Shown here one piece after another: positions 1-7,361 of a stretch of 64,000 nt of DNA. A program made the translations under genes and the position numbers. The DNA comes from a virus, in the IMG/VR virus record IMGVR_UViG_3300032883_000188, positions 17,807-81,806 of that record; one strand, given 5' to 3'. The notes beneath the pieces were generated by a model. It saw nothing but the letters and a program-made list of their open reading frames with translations. It had not been told where the DNA came from and did no database searches. The stretch's first letter is position 1, and each line of letters starts with the position of its first letter.

Positions 1-2
1 TG

Positions 3-125
3 GAAAGAAAGTGGACATATACCATGACACCCGCCGTTCTTCGCCAGCAATGGTATGATAATTTGACTGATTCCCTGTGGCACGAAAGGTTGTTGATTTG
101 GGTTGACCCCAAGACAAAGAAGTAA
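3..125 (+). CDS. C-terminal end of an unidentified protein (partial)
   Basis: An open frame enters from the left edge of the window and runs about 40 codons to a TAA at 123-125. The readable end is basic and contains the stretch RQQWYDN and the terminus VDPKTKK. It stops 8 bases before the next start codon, in the same direction, with the AGGAGG ribosome binding site of the next gene immediately behind the stop. This spacing suggests the last part of an upstream gene in the same operon. Too little is present to name a family. Confidence 0.5.
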   Translation, partial: ERKWTYTMTPAVLRQQWYDNLTDSLWHERLLIWVDPKTKK

Positions 126-133
126 GGAGGCAC

Positions 134-331
134 ATGCCGCTATACGAATATCAATGTAATAAGTGTGACAAAGAATTTATCATGTCGGCTGATAAGCCAC
201 CTAAGACAAACCCAACCTGTCCGAACTGTGGCAGTGAGAATACAATGAGATTGTGGAATGCTCCGACAGTAATATTTAGAGGAAACGGTTTTTACACAAC
301 CGACAATAAGGAAAAGAAAGATGATACCTAA
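134..331 (+). CDS. FmdB-like zinc-ribbon small protein
   Basis: A 65-residue protein that begins MPLYEYQCNKC, the typical opening of FmdB-family zinc ribbons, followed by a second knuckle CPNCGS around residues 29-34. The four cysteines (two CxxC pairs) would bind one zinc. The family is often annotated as a regulator but its biochemical role is poorly defined. The start is supported by AAGGAGG seven bases upstream. Its last codons overlap the start of the HAD nucleotidase gene, so the two are translationally coupled. In this operon it may act as a small nucleic-acid-binding or metal-binding accessory protein; that is inference. Confidence 0.75.
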   Translation: MPLYEYQCNKCDKEFIMSADKPPKTNPTCPNCGSENTMRLWNAPTVIFRGNGFYTTDNKEKKDDT

Positions 332-872
332 TACTGTGATTGCCTGTGATGTAGACGGGGTAATAGCCGATGTACTTACCAATTGGCTGGCTCGCTATAA
401 CCGAGACTATAACGATAATTTGAAACACGATGATATCACCGCATGGGATACATCTATTTTTGTGAAAGCCGAATGTGGTAAAAAGATATTTGCTTATCTT
501 GACGACCCTAGCCTTTATGATGATGTTTTGCCTTACCCCGGGGCGCTGGATGCCGTTAAGGAATTAAAGAAACTCGGAAGGGTTGTTTATGCTACATCAT
601 CCCCCGCTAAATCTTATGGCAGAAAATTCTTCTGGTTAAAAGAGCATGGCTTTTTAAGTGACCAGTTGGATTACTTCGAAACACGAGATAAAAGTTTGGT
701 AAGGGCAGATTTCCTGATAGATGATTATTACAAGAATTTGGATACCTTTGTAGGCAAGAAAATTTTGCTTGCGCAACCATGGAACTACAGTCTTGAAAAA
801 GACCCCGACTATGTCTATGGTACTTCTTGGAAAAAGATAATAGGATATATAAAAAATGACCTCGGACTATGA
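321..872 (+). CDS. HAD-superfamily 5'(3')-deoxyribonucleotidase-like phosphatase
   Basis: A 183-residue protein with the HAD nucleophile motif DVDGV at residues 10-14, the acceptor-site segment YATSSPAKS near residue 94, and an acidic FLIDDYYKN segment near residue 131 that fits HAD motif IV. Length and motif order match the NT5C-like 5'(3')-deoxyribonucleotidases frequent in phages, which dephosphorylate nucleoside monophosphates. It overlaps the preceding zinc-ribbon gene by 11 bases and the following IMPDH-like gene by 17, indicating one coupled operon. Its neighbours (ribonucleotide reductase, MazG-like, IMPDH-like) support a role in reshaping the nucleotide pool during infection. Substrate preference cannot be read from sequence. 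Confidence 0.8.
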   Translation: MIPNTVIACDVDGVIADVLTNWLARYNRDYNDNLKHDDITAWDTSIFVKAECGKKIFAYLDDPSLYDDVLPYPGALDAVKELKKLGRVVYATSSPAKSYGRKFFWLKEHGFLSDQLDYFETRDKSLVRADFLIDDYYKNLDTFVGKKILLAQPWNYSLEKDPDYVYGTSWKKIIGYIKNDLGL

Positions 873-1797
873 CCACATTCATTTGATACCTAAAGAAAGA
901 AGTCAACTAGCCCACAGGGGAGATGTGGATTTAAGAAGTTCTCTTTATGGACTTTACCCAATCATCTCTTCCCCAATGAGGGGCATAAGTGGGGCTAGGC
1001 TGGTTATTGAAATGGGGAAAAATAATTGCTTGGGAATCTTGCATCGTTTTGGCAGTTTCAATGAGAGATTTGATTCTATTGTTAAAGTAATCGAGGCAAA
1101 AGTTCCCTTCGGACTTGCCATTGGTTTTGGAAAAGATAAGAACGAATTTATAAATTCAGAAATGAAACTAGCTAAGATGGCTGTTGATGCCGGAGCAATT
1201 ATGCTTTGCGTGGATGTTGCTAATGGATATCTGCCACAGCACAAAGAACGCGGAGAATTATTAAGAACACTATTTCCAAGTATACACCTTATGAGCGGAA
1301 ACGTTGTAACCCAAGAAGGGGCATACTATTTATTAAATTCTGGTTTTGATTATGTTCGTGTTGGAATTGGGCATGGTGCTAACTGTACCACCAGAAAAGC
1401 AACCGGAATAGGCAGAAATCAACTGGCGGCGCTCAAAGATTGCTCTGCTGTTGACGCACATTTGGTCATAGATGGGGGCATTGATGAAGCAGGTAAAGCG
1501 GTAAAGGCTTTTGCATTCGGGGCTGAGTTTGTAATGGTTGGAAGACTGCTTGCTGAAAGTCTTGAAGCCGAACATGAAGGCATACTGTACGGCATGGCTT
1601 CTGTTCATAATATGATAGTAAACGGCATGGAAATTAAATCTGTTGAGGGCAAGGAAACAAAGGTTGAAAAAATAAAACCCCTCAAGGACATATTAACAGA
1701 ATTTTTGTGGAACATAAGAAGTGCGTGCACATATTTAAACGCAAAACATTATACCCAAATAGGGGTTAAAGCACATGTTGTGGAGGTGAACGAGTGA
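856..1797 (+). CDS. IMP dehydrogenase / GMP reductase family protein
   Basis: A 313-residue TIM-barrel enzyme of the IMPDH/GMPR family. The active-site loop reads VGIGHGANCTTRKATG, with the thioimidate-forming cysteine at about residue 177, and the phosphate-binding segment reads VIDGGIDEAGKAVKAFAFGA followed by EFVMVGRLLA. It lacks CBS domains and is shorter than cellular IMPDH, so it could equally be a GMP reductase. Either enzyme acts on IMP/XMP/GMP interconversion. It starts inside the end of the nucleotidase gene and its TGA overlaps the GTG of the next small gene, so it belongs to the same operon. Purine salvage genes of this type are uncommon but known in large phages. Confidence 0.8.
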   Translation: MTSDYDHIHLIPKERSQLAHRGDVDLRSSLYGLYPIISSPMRGISGARLVIEMGKNNCLGILHRFGSFNERFDSIVKVIEAKVPFGLAIGFGKDKNEFINSEMKLAKMAVDAGAIMLCVDVANGYLPQHKERGELLRTLFPSIHLMSGNVVTQEGAYYLLNSGFDYVRVGIGHGANCTTRKATGIGRNQLAALKDCSAVDAHLVIDGGIDEAGKAVKAFAFGAEFVMVGRLLAESLEAEHEGILYGMASVHNMIVNGMEIKSVEGKETKVEKIKPLKDILTEFLWNIRSACTYLNAKHYTQIGVKAHVVEVNE

Positions 1798-1934
1798 TTA
1801 TTGTAGGATTACTTATTCTATTTGCTCTGATTATACTTGGGGTTATTTGGTATGTTGCAAGAGAAGGTTTAAAAATAATAAACGCAATAGATAGATTTGA
1901 AGCAGAATTGAATGACGAGCCGAAACTAGACTGA
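1794..1934 (+). CDS. small single-pass membrane peptide
   Basis: A 46-codon frame starting at GTG, with GGAGGTGA ideally placed upstream, that overlaps the stop of the IMPDH-like gene. The peptide starts with about 20 hydrophobic residues (IIVGLLILFALIILGVIWY) and then has a charged tail ending EPKLD, so it is predicted to be an N-out or N-in single-pass membrane peptide. It resembles no family I recognise. Overlap coupling and the strong ribosome binding site argue that it is translated. Function unknown. Confidence 0.6.
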   Translation: MIIVGLLILFALIILGVIWYVAREGLKIINAIDRFEAELNDEPKLD

Positions 1935-1969
1935 TGGAATAAAATCCGTCTTTTATAAAATGGAGGACG

Positions 1970-3676
1970 ATGGAAAATATTACTTTTGAGAACGTTAGAC
2001 CTTTATCTCAAACCGCAAAACAGATACTAAACAAAAGGTATATGCAAGAAGGCGAAAAGACTTGGGATGAACTTGTTGATAGGGTAATGAATACCATTGT
2101 TCCCAAGGAAAGTGATGACTTTTTACCTACTAAGGAAATGATTAGTCATCGTTATTTTCTTCCTAATTCCCCTTGTCTGGCTAATGCAGGAAAAGAAGGG
2201 GCTGGTTTATGCGCTTGCTATGTGGTTGATTTTAAAGATACTACCGAAGGCATTATCAAGACCAAAGCCGACTTTATTTATGTCGCCCGTAAAGGAGGCG
2301 GCTGTGGCACAAGCTTGAGCAAATTACGTCCAAAAGGCTCTATTGTTGCACATAGTTCGCATGGCTATGCGGGAGGGCCGGTGGGTTTCGCTGATACGAT
2401 TTCACACGACATGAAAGTATTTACGCAGGGAGGTTTGCGTGGCATGGCAATTATGTTTACCATGTCTGTTTATCATCCTGATGTGATTGATTTTATACAA
2501 GCCAAACAAAACGAAGAGGACAGGAAAATAGAGAATGCCAACATGTCCGTGGTGGTTGACAATCGCTTCATGGAATTGGTTAAGGCGGATGCTAAATACT
2601 GGACTGAATTTAATGGAGTAAAGTACAAGGAATATAACGCTCGAGACATTTTTAACTTGATTATAGAAGGCGCATGGAGAAATGGAGAGCCGGGATTATT
2701 GTTTCAAGACGCCATCGATAACTCCCCCTACATGCACACCGGACAGAAAATACAGGCTACGAACCCGTGCTCTGAACAGCCCTTGCCCCCAAACGGGGTT
2801 TGTAATCTAGGTTCGCTAGACCTTTCAAAATTTGTTGGCAAAGATAAAATAATGGATTTTTCCAAACTGGAATATGCCACCCGCTTGGGTACACGCTTCC
2901 TTGATAGAGTAGTGGACAAGTCTGTTTATCCGACACCTGAAATCAGCGAATGGGCGCAGGAAAATCGTGCCATTGGTATGGGTATCATGGGTTTTGCGGA
3001 TTATTGTTTGATGAGGCAGATTGCCTATGGCTCAGAACAGTCCATATTAGAACTGGACTATATTTTGTTTAATATATACGCATGGACAAGAGATGAATCC
3101 GAGAAATTAGGCAAGACTCTCGGAGTACCCAAGGAATGCAGAAAATTACCCGCTCCCCGCAGGAATATCACGATTACAACTGTTGCCCCAACTGGTACGG
3201 TAAGCCTTATAGCGGGATGCTCGAGTGGAATTGAACCCATCTTTTCAGAGATTACTATACGCAATGATAAAACTGGTACGTATGTTTTCGAAGATAAGCT
3301 GGCAGATAAACCCTATTTTCGTTGTGCGGTTTCAGCCAACGGCGCGCAGGAAGTTACTTGGGAAGAGCATGTAAGTGTGCTGGCAACCGCACAGAAGAAT
3401 GTTGACTCCGGCGTAAGCAAGACCATTAACTTCCCAACCATGACCCACAGGGACACGATTTCAAAAGCTGTCTTTATGGCGTGGGAGAAAGGCTGTAAAG
3501 GTATTGCGGTTTACCGTAATGGCAGTCGCAAGATTGAAGTTCTTACACCTAAGAACATCAAGCAGGACAAGTGCCCGAACTGCGAAACCCCGCTGGTGAT
3601 GATTGCCAATGTAAGAAGTTGTCCTTCCTGTGGTTGGAAGGTTAAGATTGAGACCGAAGTTAAAGTAGAGGCATAA
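1970..3676 (+). CDS. nrdJ: adenosylcobalamin-dependent (class II) ribonucleotide reductase
   Basis: A 568-residue NrdJ-type reductase that would convert ribonucleotides to deoxyribonucleotides using coenzyme B12. Visible signatures are FLPNSPCLANAG near residue 63, the glycine-rich RKGGGCGTSLSKLRP segment, the active-site NPCSE with the radical cysteine at about 267 and glutamate at 269, ITTVAPTGTVSLIAG near 400, and a C-terminal zinc ribbon (CPNC...CPSCGW) seen in class II enzymes. Most homologues have NPCGE or NPCAE; serine here is a mild variant. No N-terminal ATP-cone is apparent, so overall dATP inhibition may be absent. Start supported by TGGAGGACG. It overlaps the MazG-like gene at its stop. 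Needing no oxygen, it fits anaerobic or facultative hosts. Confidence 0.92.
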   Translation: MENITFENVRPLSQTAKQILNKRYMQEGEKTWDELVDRVMNTIVPKESDDFLPTKEMISHRYFLPNSPCLANAGKEGAGLCACYVVDFKDTTEGIIKTKADFIYVARKGGGCGTSLSKLRPKGSIVAHSSHGYAGGPVGFADTISHDMKVFTQGGLRGMAIMFTMSVYHPDVIDFIQAKQNEEDRKIENANMSVVVDNRFMELVKADAKYWTEFNGVKYKEYNARDIFNLIIEGAWRNGEPGLLFQDAIDNSPYMHTGQKIQATNPCSEQPLPPNGVCNLGSLDLSKFVGKDKIMDFSKLEYATRLGTRFLDRVVDKSVYPTPEISEWAQENRAIGMGIMGFADYCLMRQIAYGSEQSILELDYILFNIYAWTRDESEKLGKTLGVPKECRKLPAPRRNITITTVAPTGTVSLIAGCSSGIEPIFSEITIRNDKTGTYVFEDKLADKPYFRCAVSANGAQEVTWEEHVSVLATAQKNVDSGVSKTINFPTMTHRDTISKAVFMAWEKGCKGIAVYRNGSRKIEVLTPKNIKQDKCPNCETPLVMIANVRSCPSCGWKVKIETEVKVEA

Positions 3677-4035
3677 TGGATATATATGAATATATGAAGG
3701 AAGTGGAAAGAACCTGCCCCCGATTAAAAGGGGAGTTCTATGATGAACTCCATATGGCAATTGGTGCGGCTACAGAAGCAGGAGAACTTTTGGATGCATA
3801 TAAAAAAGACTTTGCTTATGGTAAACCGATTGATAAAATAAACGTTGCAGAAGAGATAGGCGACCAATTATGGTATCTTGTGAATCTAATGCGCATGTTG
3901 GATTTAGACCCTGCCGATGTGTTTGAAATAAACCTAAATAAACTTCGTGCAAGATATCCAGAAAAATTTACAGAATATAATGCATTAAACAGAGATTTAA
4001 AAAAAGAAAGAGAGATATTGGAAAATGGCGGATAG
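3676..4035 (+). CDS. MazG-like nucleotide pyrophosphohydrolase
   Basis: A 119-residue all-alpha protein with the MazG metal-binding pattern: E34xxE37 (ATEAGELLD) and E60xxD63 (AEEIGDQLWYLVN). Proteins of this kind hydrolyse NTPs or dNTPs to monophosphates and pyrophosphate; phage copies have been proposed to lower noncanonical nucleotides or (p)ppGpp. Its ATG shares bases with the stop of the reductase gene (TAATG), and its own end overlaps the next gene by 11 bases, so it is the middle of a coupled trio. Substrate specificity is not determinable here. Confidence 0.85.
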   Translation: MDIYEYMKEVERTCPRLKGEFYDELHMAIGAATEAGELLDAYKKDFAYGKPIDKINVAEEIGDQLWYLVNLMRMLDLDPADVFEINLNKLRARYPEKFTEYNALNRDLKKEREILENGG

Positions 4036-4315
4036 TATTGGCGTTGGTTTTGGTCTAGCCTTGGCTATGCTCAAAGAGGGAAGGCGAGTATATCGCATGG
4101 GTTGGAATGGCAAAGGCATGTGGCTGGTGATTGCTTACCAGACAGCAAATGAATTCAAAAAAGAAAAACCTATTAAATTCAATAAACAATATGAAGATAT
4201 GGATGTGCTATATCTTGAAAACTTTATTGCTATGAAAACAGTGGATGGTAAACTTGTGCCATGGTTGGCTTCTCAAACCGATATACTCGCAGAAGATTGG
4301 TGTATGATAGATTAA
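4025..4315 (+). CDS. DUF2829 protein, Tad2-like (candidate anti-Thoeris sponge)
   Basis: A 96-residue protein with the typical DUF2829 layout: FGLALAMLKEGRRVYRMGWNGKGMWL at the start (a basic helix followed by the GWNGKGM turn), and YLENFIAMKTVDGKLVPWLASQ followed by TDILAEDW near the end. The DUF2829 family contains Tad2, a phage protein that binds glycocyclic ADP-ribose signals and so blocks Thoeris defence; other members bind cyclic dinucleotides. Family membership is seen in the sequence; an anti-defence role here is inference. It is the last gene of the plus-strand nucleotide operon, overlaps the MazG-like gene, and is followed by a bidirectional terminator. Confidence 0.85.
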   Translation: MADSIGVGFGLALAMLKEGRRVYRMGWNGKGMWLVIAYQTANEFKKEKPIKFNKQYEDMDVLYLENFIAMKTVDGKLVPWLASQTDILAEDWCMID

Positions 4316-4344
4316 AATGAGCTTTTTATAACCTTCAAAACAGT

Positions 4345-4386
4345 AAAAAATACGGTATGCTGTGTTTCAAGCATACCGTATTTTCT
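4345..4386. terminator. bidirectional intrinsic terminator between convergent operons
   Basis: A near-perfect hairpin with arms AAAATACGGTATGCT and AGCATACCGTATTTT around an 8-base loop. A-runs on one flank and T-runs on the other make it usable from both directions. It lies exactly where the plus-strand nucleotide operon meets the minus-strand structural block. Confidence 0.85.
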
Positions 4387-4570
4387 ATTTTATATATGCG
4401 GAGAAAGCAATATTATCAAGGCGAGATTGCAATTCTTTTAACTCCCCTTTTATTTTTTCAAGTTCATTTTTTTTGGCACATTGAGAACTGGTATTTAATA
4501 TATAACCAAAAGAACACACGCCCGATAAAAACCCTAGAAAAGAAAGAATTAGTAATCCAACATCGTTCAT
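4385..4570 (-). CDS. small membrane protein with coiled-coil tail
   Basis: A 61-residue protein with one N-terminal transmembrane segment (LLILSFLGFLSGVCSFGYIL) and a charged helical tail (KKNELEKIKGELKELQSRLDNI) with heptad character. It is the last gene of the minus-strand structural block and its stop runs into the terminator arm. An AAGGAAGG site precedes the ATG. The small one-helix-plus-coil plan resembles phage lysis accessory or spanin-like proteins, but no family match is recognised. Confidence 0.6.
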   Translation of the reverse strand: MNDVGLLILSFLGFLSGVCSFGYILNTSSQCAKKNELEKIKGELKELQSRLDNIAFSAYIK

Positions 4571-4581
4571 GAATACCTTCC

Positions 4582-4929
4582 TTACAGGTTTAACTTTTTC
4601 TCCTTTGCTTTTTTCTCTGGATGTGCAATAGCGTCTGGATGAACCGGGTCACCAAATGCGCTCATTTCGGGTACATCGATGTTGTGGTCAACCAAAATTT
4701 TTCGAAGCATAAGAACGCAACTATAGAGATTGTCATACTTCGTGCGCCAGTTTTCATTGGCGGAAGTAAGCTGTTCTACACGCTCCTGTAGGCGTGAAAC
4801 TTCGTCTCTAAGTAAGGAAATTTCATCCCTGTGTGCCGCTCGTTTATCGACAGCACGGGAACTGATGAAGGCAAGGATACCAGTTATAATACCGCCGATG
4901 GCGAGAAGCAGGGTTGCATCTATTTGCAT
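4582..4929 (-). CDS. membrane-anchored coiled-coil protein
   Basis: A 115-residue protein with an N-terminal transmembrane helix (LLLAIGGIITGILAFIS), a long heptad region (EISLLRDEVSRLQERVEQLTSAN) and a basic tail rich in lysine. GGGAGGTC precedes the ATG. Its start overlaps the end of the four-helix membrane protein gene by 10 bases, so it is coupled to it. The pair sits downstream of the receptor-binding genes, a frequent place for accessory lysis functions. It could be a lysis regulator or an unrelated virion membrane anchor; unassigned. Confidence 0.6.
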   Translation of the reverse strand: MQIDATLLLAIGGIITGILAFISSRAVDKRAAHRDEISLLRDEVSRLQERVEQLTSANENWRTKYDNLYSCVLMLRKILVDHNIDVPEMSAFGDPVHPDAIAHPEKKAKEKKLNL

Positions 4930-5318
4930 ATTGACCTCCCTTTTCTTCTCATATCAGCCAGTATCTCCATGTAGCCAAGCCACGCGCAAATACCGAACAC
5001 AAACATGTTAATAACGCCTGTACTTCTAAAATCCCCGAAGGCATATAATACCATCATTGTAAAACAGGCGAACATGGATAAACCCGCCATAACCATACGA
5101 GGGGTTAAACTGCCTTTGAAAACAAAGAATAATTGGAATAAACCAATTAGCATAACGGTTAATCCCCATACCCATTCTGGCGCAAGTGAGTTCATAAAGA
5201 CATATGCGCTCGAAGCGTGAAATGTTTCCCACCAAGGGGAAAGTACCCACAGACCCCATAGGGAGAGAAACAGCCCGGGTATAAATTCAAGCTGTTTCTT
5301 TTGTATTGTAAAAGTCAT
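4920..5318 (-). CDS. polytopic membrane protein (about four helices)
   Basis: A 132-residue hydrophobic protein with about four predicted membrane segments: FIPGLFLSLWGLWVL, WGLTVMLIGLFQLFFVF, MVMAGLSMFACFTMMVLYAF and INMFVFGICAWLGYMEIL. The C-terminus is basic (ADMRRKGRSICK), so it probably faces the cytoplasm. AGGAGG lies nine bases before the ATG. A holin-like role is possible given its size and neighbours, but a separate LLH-type holin and endolysin exist at 56-57 kb, so this remains a guess. Confidence 0.6.
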   Translation of the reverse strand: MTFTIQKKQLEFIPGLFLSLWGLWVLSPWWETFHASSAYVFMNSLAPEWVWGLTVMLIGLFQLFFVFKGSLTPRMVMAGLSMFACFTMMVLYAFGDFRSTGVINMFVFGICAWLGYMEILADMRRKGRSICK

Positions 5319-5348
5319 TTTGCATTACCTCCTTATAAAAGTCTGAGT

Positions 5349-6113
5349 TTAATATGTTACAGTAATTTGTGGCTCTGTGTAAGTCACATTATCCCAAGAT
5401 GCCGCATATCTATAACCCGTTGTGGGTAAGCTTCCACGCGTAATCCATATGCCAACTGTCTTTCCTGCACTACCTCCGCCCCAACTGGCAAGCTTTATTA
5501 TTTCCTGTACCTGCCCGGTAATATCGAAAGTATATAGTGTGCCAGCCACCCAAGACGGTAGAGCATCCACAGATGTAACTGCGGCAGTCGGACTAACCGC
5601 ACTCAATTCGTTATAATTGGTTGGTGCTACGGCGTTTGCTCGGTTATCGCCATATATTTTTATACTGACATCGCTGGAACTGCTTTCCGCCGCATATATT
5701 TTCAAGGTTGCCGATTTAATAGTGCCTCCCTGCGTCAAATCAGAAGCCACAAAAGGCATCCAGTTCTTGTAATTTCCTGTTACCACACCTCCTGTAGTTT
5801 CACTACCAATCCATAAACCCAATCCTAGCGTACTGAAAGAGTCGGCTCTACCCTGCACAATACCACAGTCTGCGGTAGTTGTGCTGTAGGTTTTAGTCGT
5901 TGTGCCTGTAGTTACCGCACTGCTTGTGGCACTAAGAGTTGGTTTATTTGACACCATCGCCGCTGATACTCCTGCCGCCATGGTGGGAGTAGCCACAAGC
6001 GCAACGGGATTTACCACCATTCTGGCGGCAGTGTTTTGCTGAGTGAACTGGTTGGATATAGATATAGTAAGAGCGTTGGTTAAATTCCTTTTGATGGTAA
6101 ATGTATCTGCCAT
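5349..6113 (-). CDS. virion surface protein with jelly-roll-like C-terminal domain
   Basis: A 254-residue protein rich in Thr, Ser, Ala and Val. The second half (SATLKIYAAESSSSDVSIKIYGDN through YTFDITGQVQEIIKL to YRYAASWDNVTYTEPQITVTY) follows the pattern of DNRLRE/CBM96-like beta-sandwich domains found on phage tail tips and cell-wall proteins. The first ~100 residues are low in charge and look fibrous. It is the most distal gene of the receptor-binding cluster. Likely a host-surface or glycan-contacting tail protein; the ligand is unknown. Confidence 0.55.
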   Translation of the reverse strand: MADTFTIKRNLTNALTISISNQFTQQNTAARMVVNPVALVATPTMAAGVSAAMVSNKPTLSATSSAVTTGTTTKTYSTTTADCGIVQGRADSFSTLGLGLWIGSETTGGVVTGNYKNWMPFVASDLTQGGTIKSATLKIYAAESSSSDVSIKIYGDNRANAVAPTNYNELSAVSPTAAVTSVDALPSWVAGTLYTFDITGQVQEIIKLASWGGGSAGKTVGIWITRGSLPTTGYRYAASWDNVTYTEPQITVTY

Positions 6114-6122
6114 GGTAAACCT

Positions 6123-6554
6123 TTAGATTGTAATTACAATCGTGGCACTGGCAAACGTAACCTGCGTACCGACCTGTACAACGATGCTTGGATTAAGAAT
6201 TATATACCATAAAATGTTTCCAAGTCTTGTGGTAGCGTTATCTGATATAAAAAGACTCTGCATTGTGCCCCAAGGACTGCTTGAACAAGATGGAAACTGT
6301 ACGTTATGCGCATTGTTTAATGTTTGCGCGGTTGCGTTGCTCCACCATGCTGTCTGGCTGTTGGTAAAAGAAACTCTGGCATAACCGTTGCCCGAAGGTT
6401 CGGCTGTACCAATGGTTGACCCAAGTACAATGGTTGGGTCAAGAATGCTGGTGCACATCCCCCAATACATTGTAGCGGGGTTAGCCGGGTTATAAGTCAC
6501 GATACCAAAGTTGTAGTTTAAAATGTTGTTAAGTGTTACATTGGTTGCTGGCAT
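6123..6554 (-). CDS. small tail-associated protein
   Basis: A 143-residue protein with a recognisable phage structural pattern: PSGNGYARVSF followed by NNAHNVQFPSCSSSPWGTMQSLFI, GNILWYIIL and a beta-rich end VGTQVTFASATIVITI. Proteins with this series of motifs occur among tail-fibre genes of many phages without an assigned function. It sits 9 bases downstream of the third paralogous fibre gene and is preceded by AAAGGAGA. Probably part of the tail tip or a fibre accessory. Confidence 0.55.
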   Translation of the reverse strand: MPATNVTLNNILNYNFGIVTYNPANPATMYWGMCTSILDPTIVLGSTIGTAEPSGNGYARVSFTNSQTAWWSNATAQTLNNAHNVQFPSCSSSPWGTMQSLFISDNATTRLGNILWYIILNPSIVVQVGTQVTFASATIVITI

Positions 6555-6575
6555 TTATTTTCTCCTTTCTATATA

Positions 6576-7346
6576 TTATATAGTATAATTTCCACTAAGG
6601 TACATGGTTCTTCCGTCACCCCCGGGATAACCATTGCTATAAGTTACACAGCCCATATTCTCTGATGCAAATGATACGCCCTGTAATAAATATCCTGTAG
6701 AGGTTATTTCCCGACCTTGGATTACAATATTAGTGGTGGGTGCTATTGGTAGTGTTAAGTTAACAACGCCAGCCGCAGTTCCATTGGTTGTAATAGTAAT
6801 CGTAATTCTTACAAAAACGTTTCTTCCAACAAATACATAATGTCCTATTGACGAAACAGTTGTAAATGTTCCGCTGGCGGCGGTTATTGTCGGCGTATAA
6901 TAGAAGAAAGCCGGAAAAGCAACCGGAGTTGCGTCTTTACTGAAATATGTATTTGTTATTGCACCTCCGGCAAAACTATTTCCTATAATATACATGAAGT
7001 TGGCGTCCAGTATATTTGCGACATATCCACATTTATATGATGTTGAATCATCTTTCCATCTAACTTTATCTCCAATACTGTATGCGCTTGTGGTAGTAGC
7101 AACTACTGACCCGGAGTAATATAACCATTGATAAGGAGTAGCAATCCATCCATCATGCGTTCCTTTAAATAGAGGAGACGAATATACTTTATTTGTTAAA
7201 GTTTGTGTATATGAACCGATGGCACTCATGATGGTTGCCCATGTTTTACTCTTATGATTGTGAGTAGTAGATACATTCTCTACTGTGGGCAATATATCTG
7301 TGTCAACAGGAGTGGTAGAACTGACAGTTAATTGGTCTAATCTCAT
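6576..7346 (-). CDS. tail-fibre-like paralogue 3 of 3
   Basis: A 256-residue protein, third of three tandem homologues (with 7362-8141 and 8157-8939). All three share an N-terminal block of about 50 residues (LRLDQLTVSSTTPVDTDI, then PTVENVSTTHNHKSKTW, TIMSAIGSYTQTLTNK) and a C-terminal beta-rich region ending in LSGNYTI. The conserved head would attach to the tail and the variable remainder to the receptor. Here the middle differs most from its sisters (YSIGDKVRWKDDSTSYKCGYV). Gene duplication followed by diversification is likely, giving alternative or heteromeric fibres. Confidence 0.6.
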   Translation of the reverse strand: MRLDQLTVSSTTPVDTDILPTVENVSTTHNHKSKTWATIMSAIGSYTQTLTNKVYSSPLFKGTHDGWIATPYQWLYYSGSVVATTTSAYSIGDKVRWKDDSTSYKCGYVANILDANFMYIIGNSFAGGAITNTYFSKDATPVAFPAFFYYTPTITAASGTFTTVSSIGHYVFVGRNVFVRITITITTNGTAAGVVNLTLPIAPTTNIVIQGREITSTGYLLQGVSFASENMGCVTYSNGYPGGDGRTMYLSGNYTI

Positions 7347-7361
7347 TTTATCATCTCCTTT

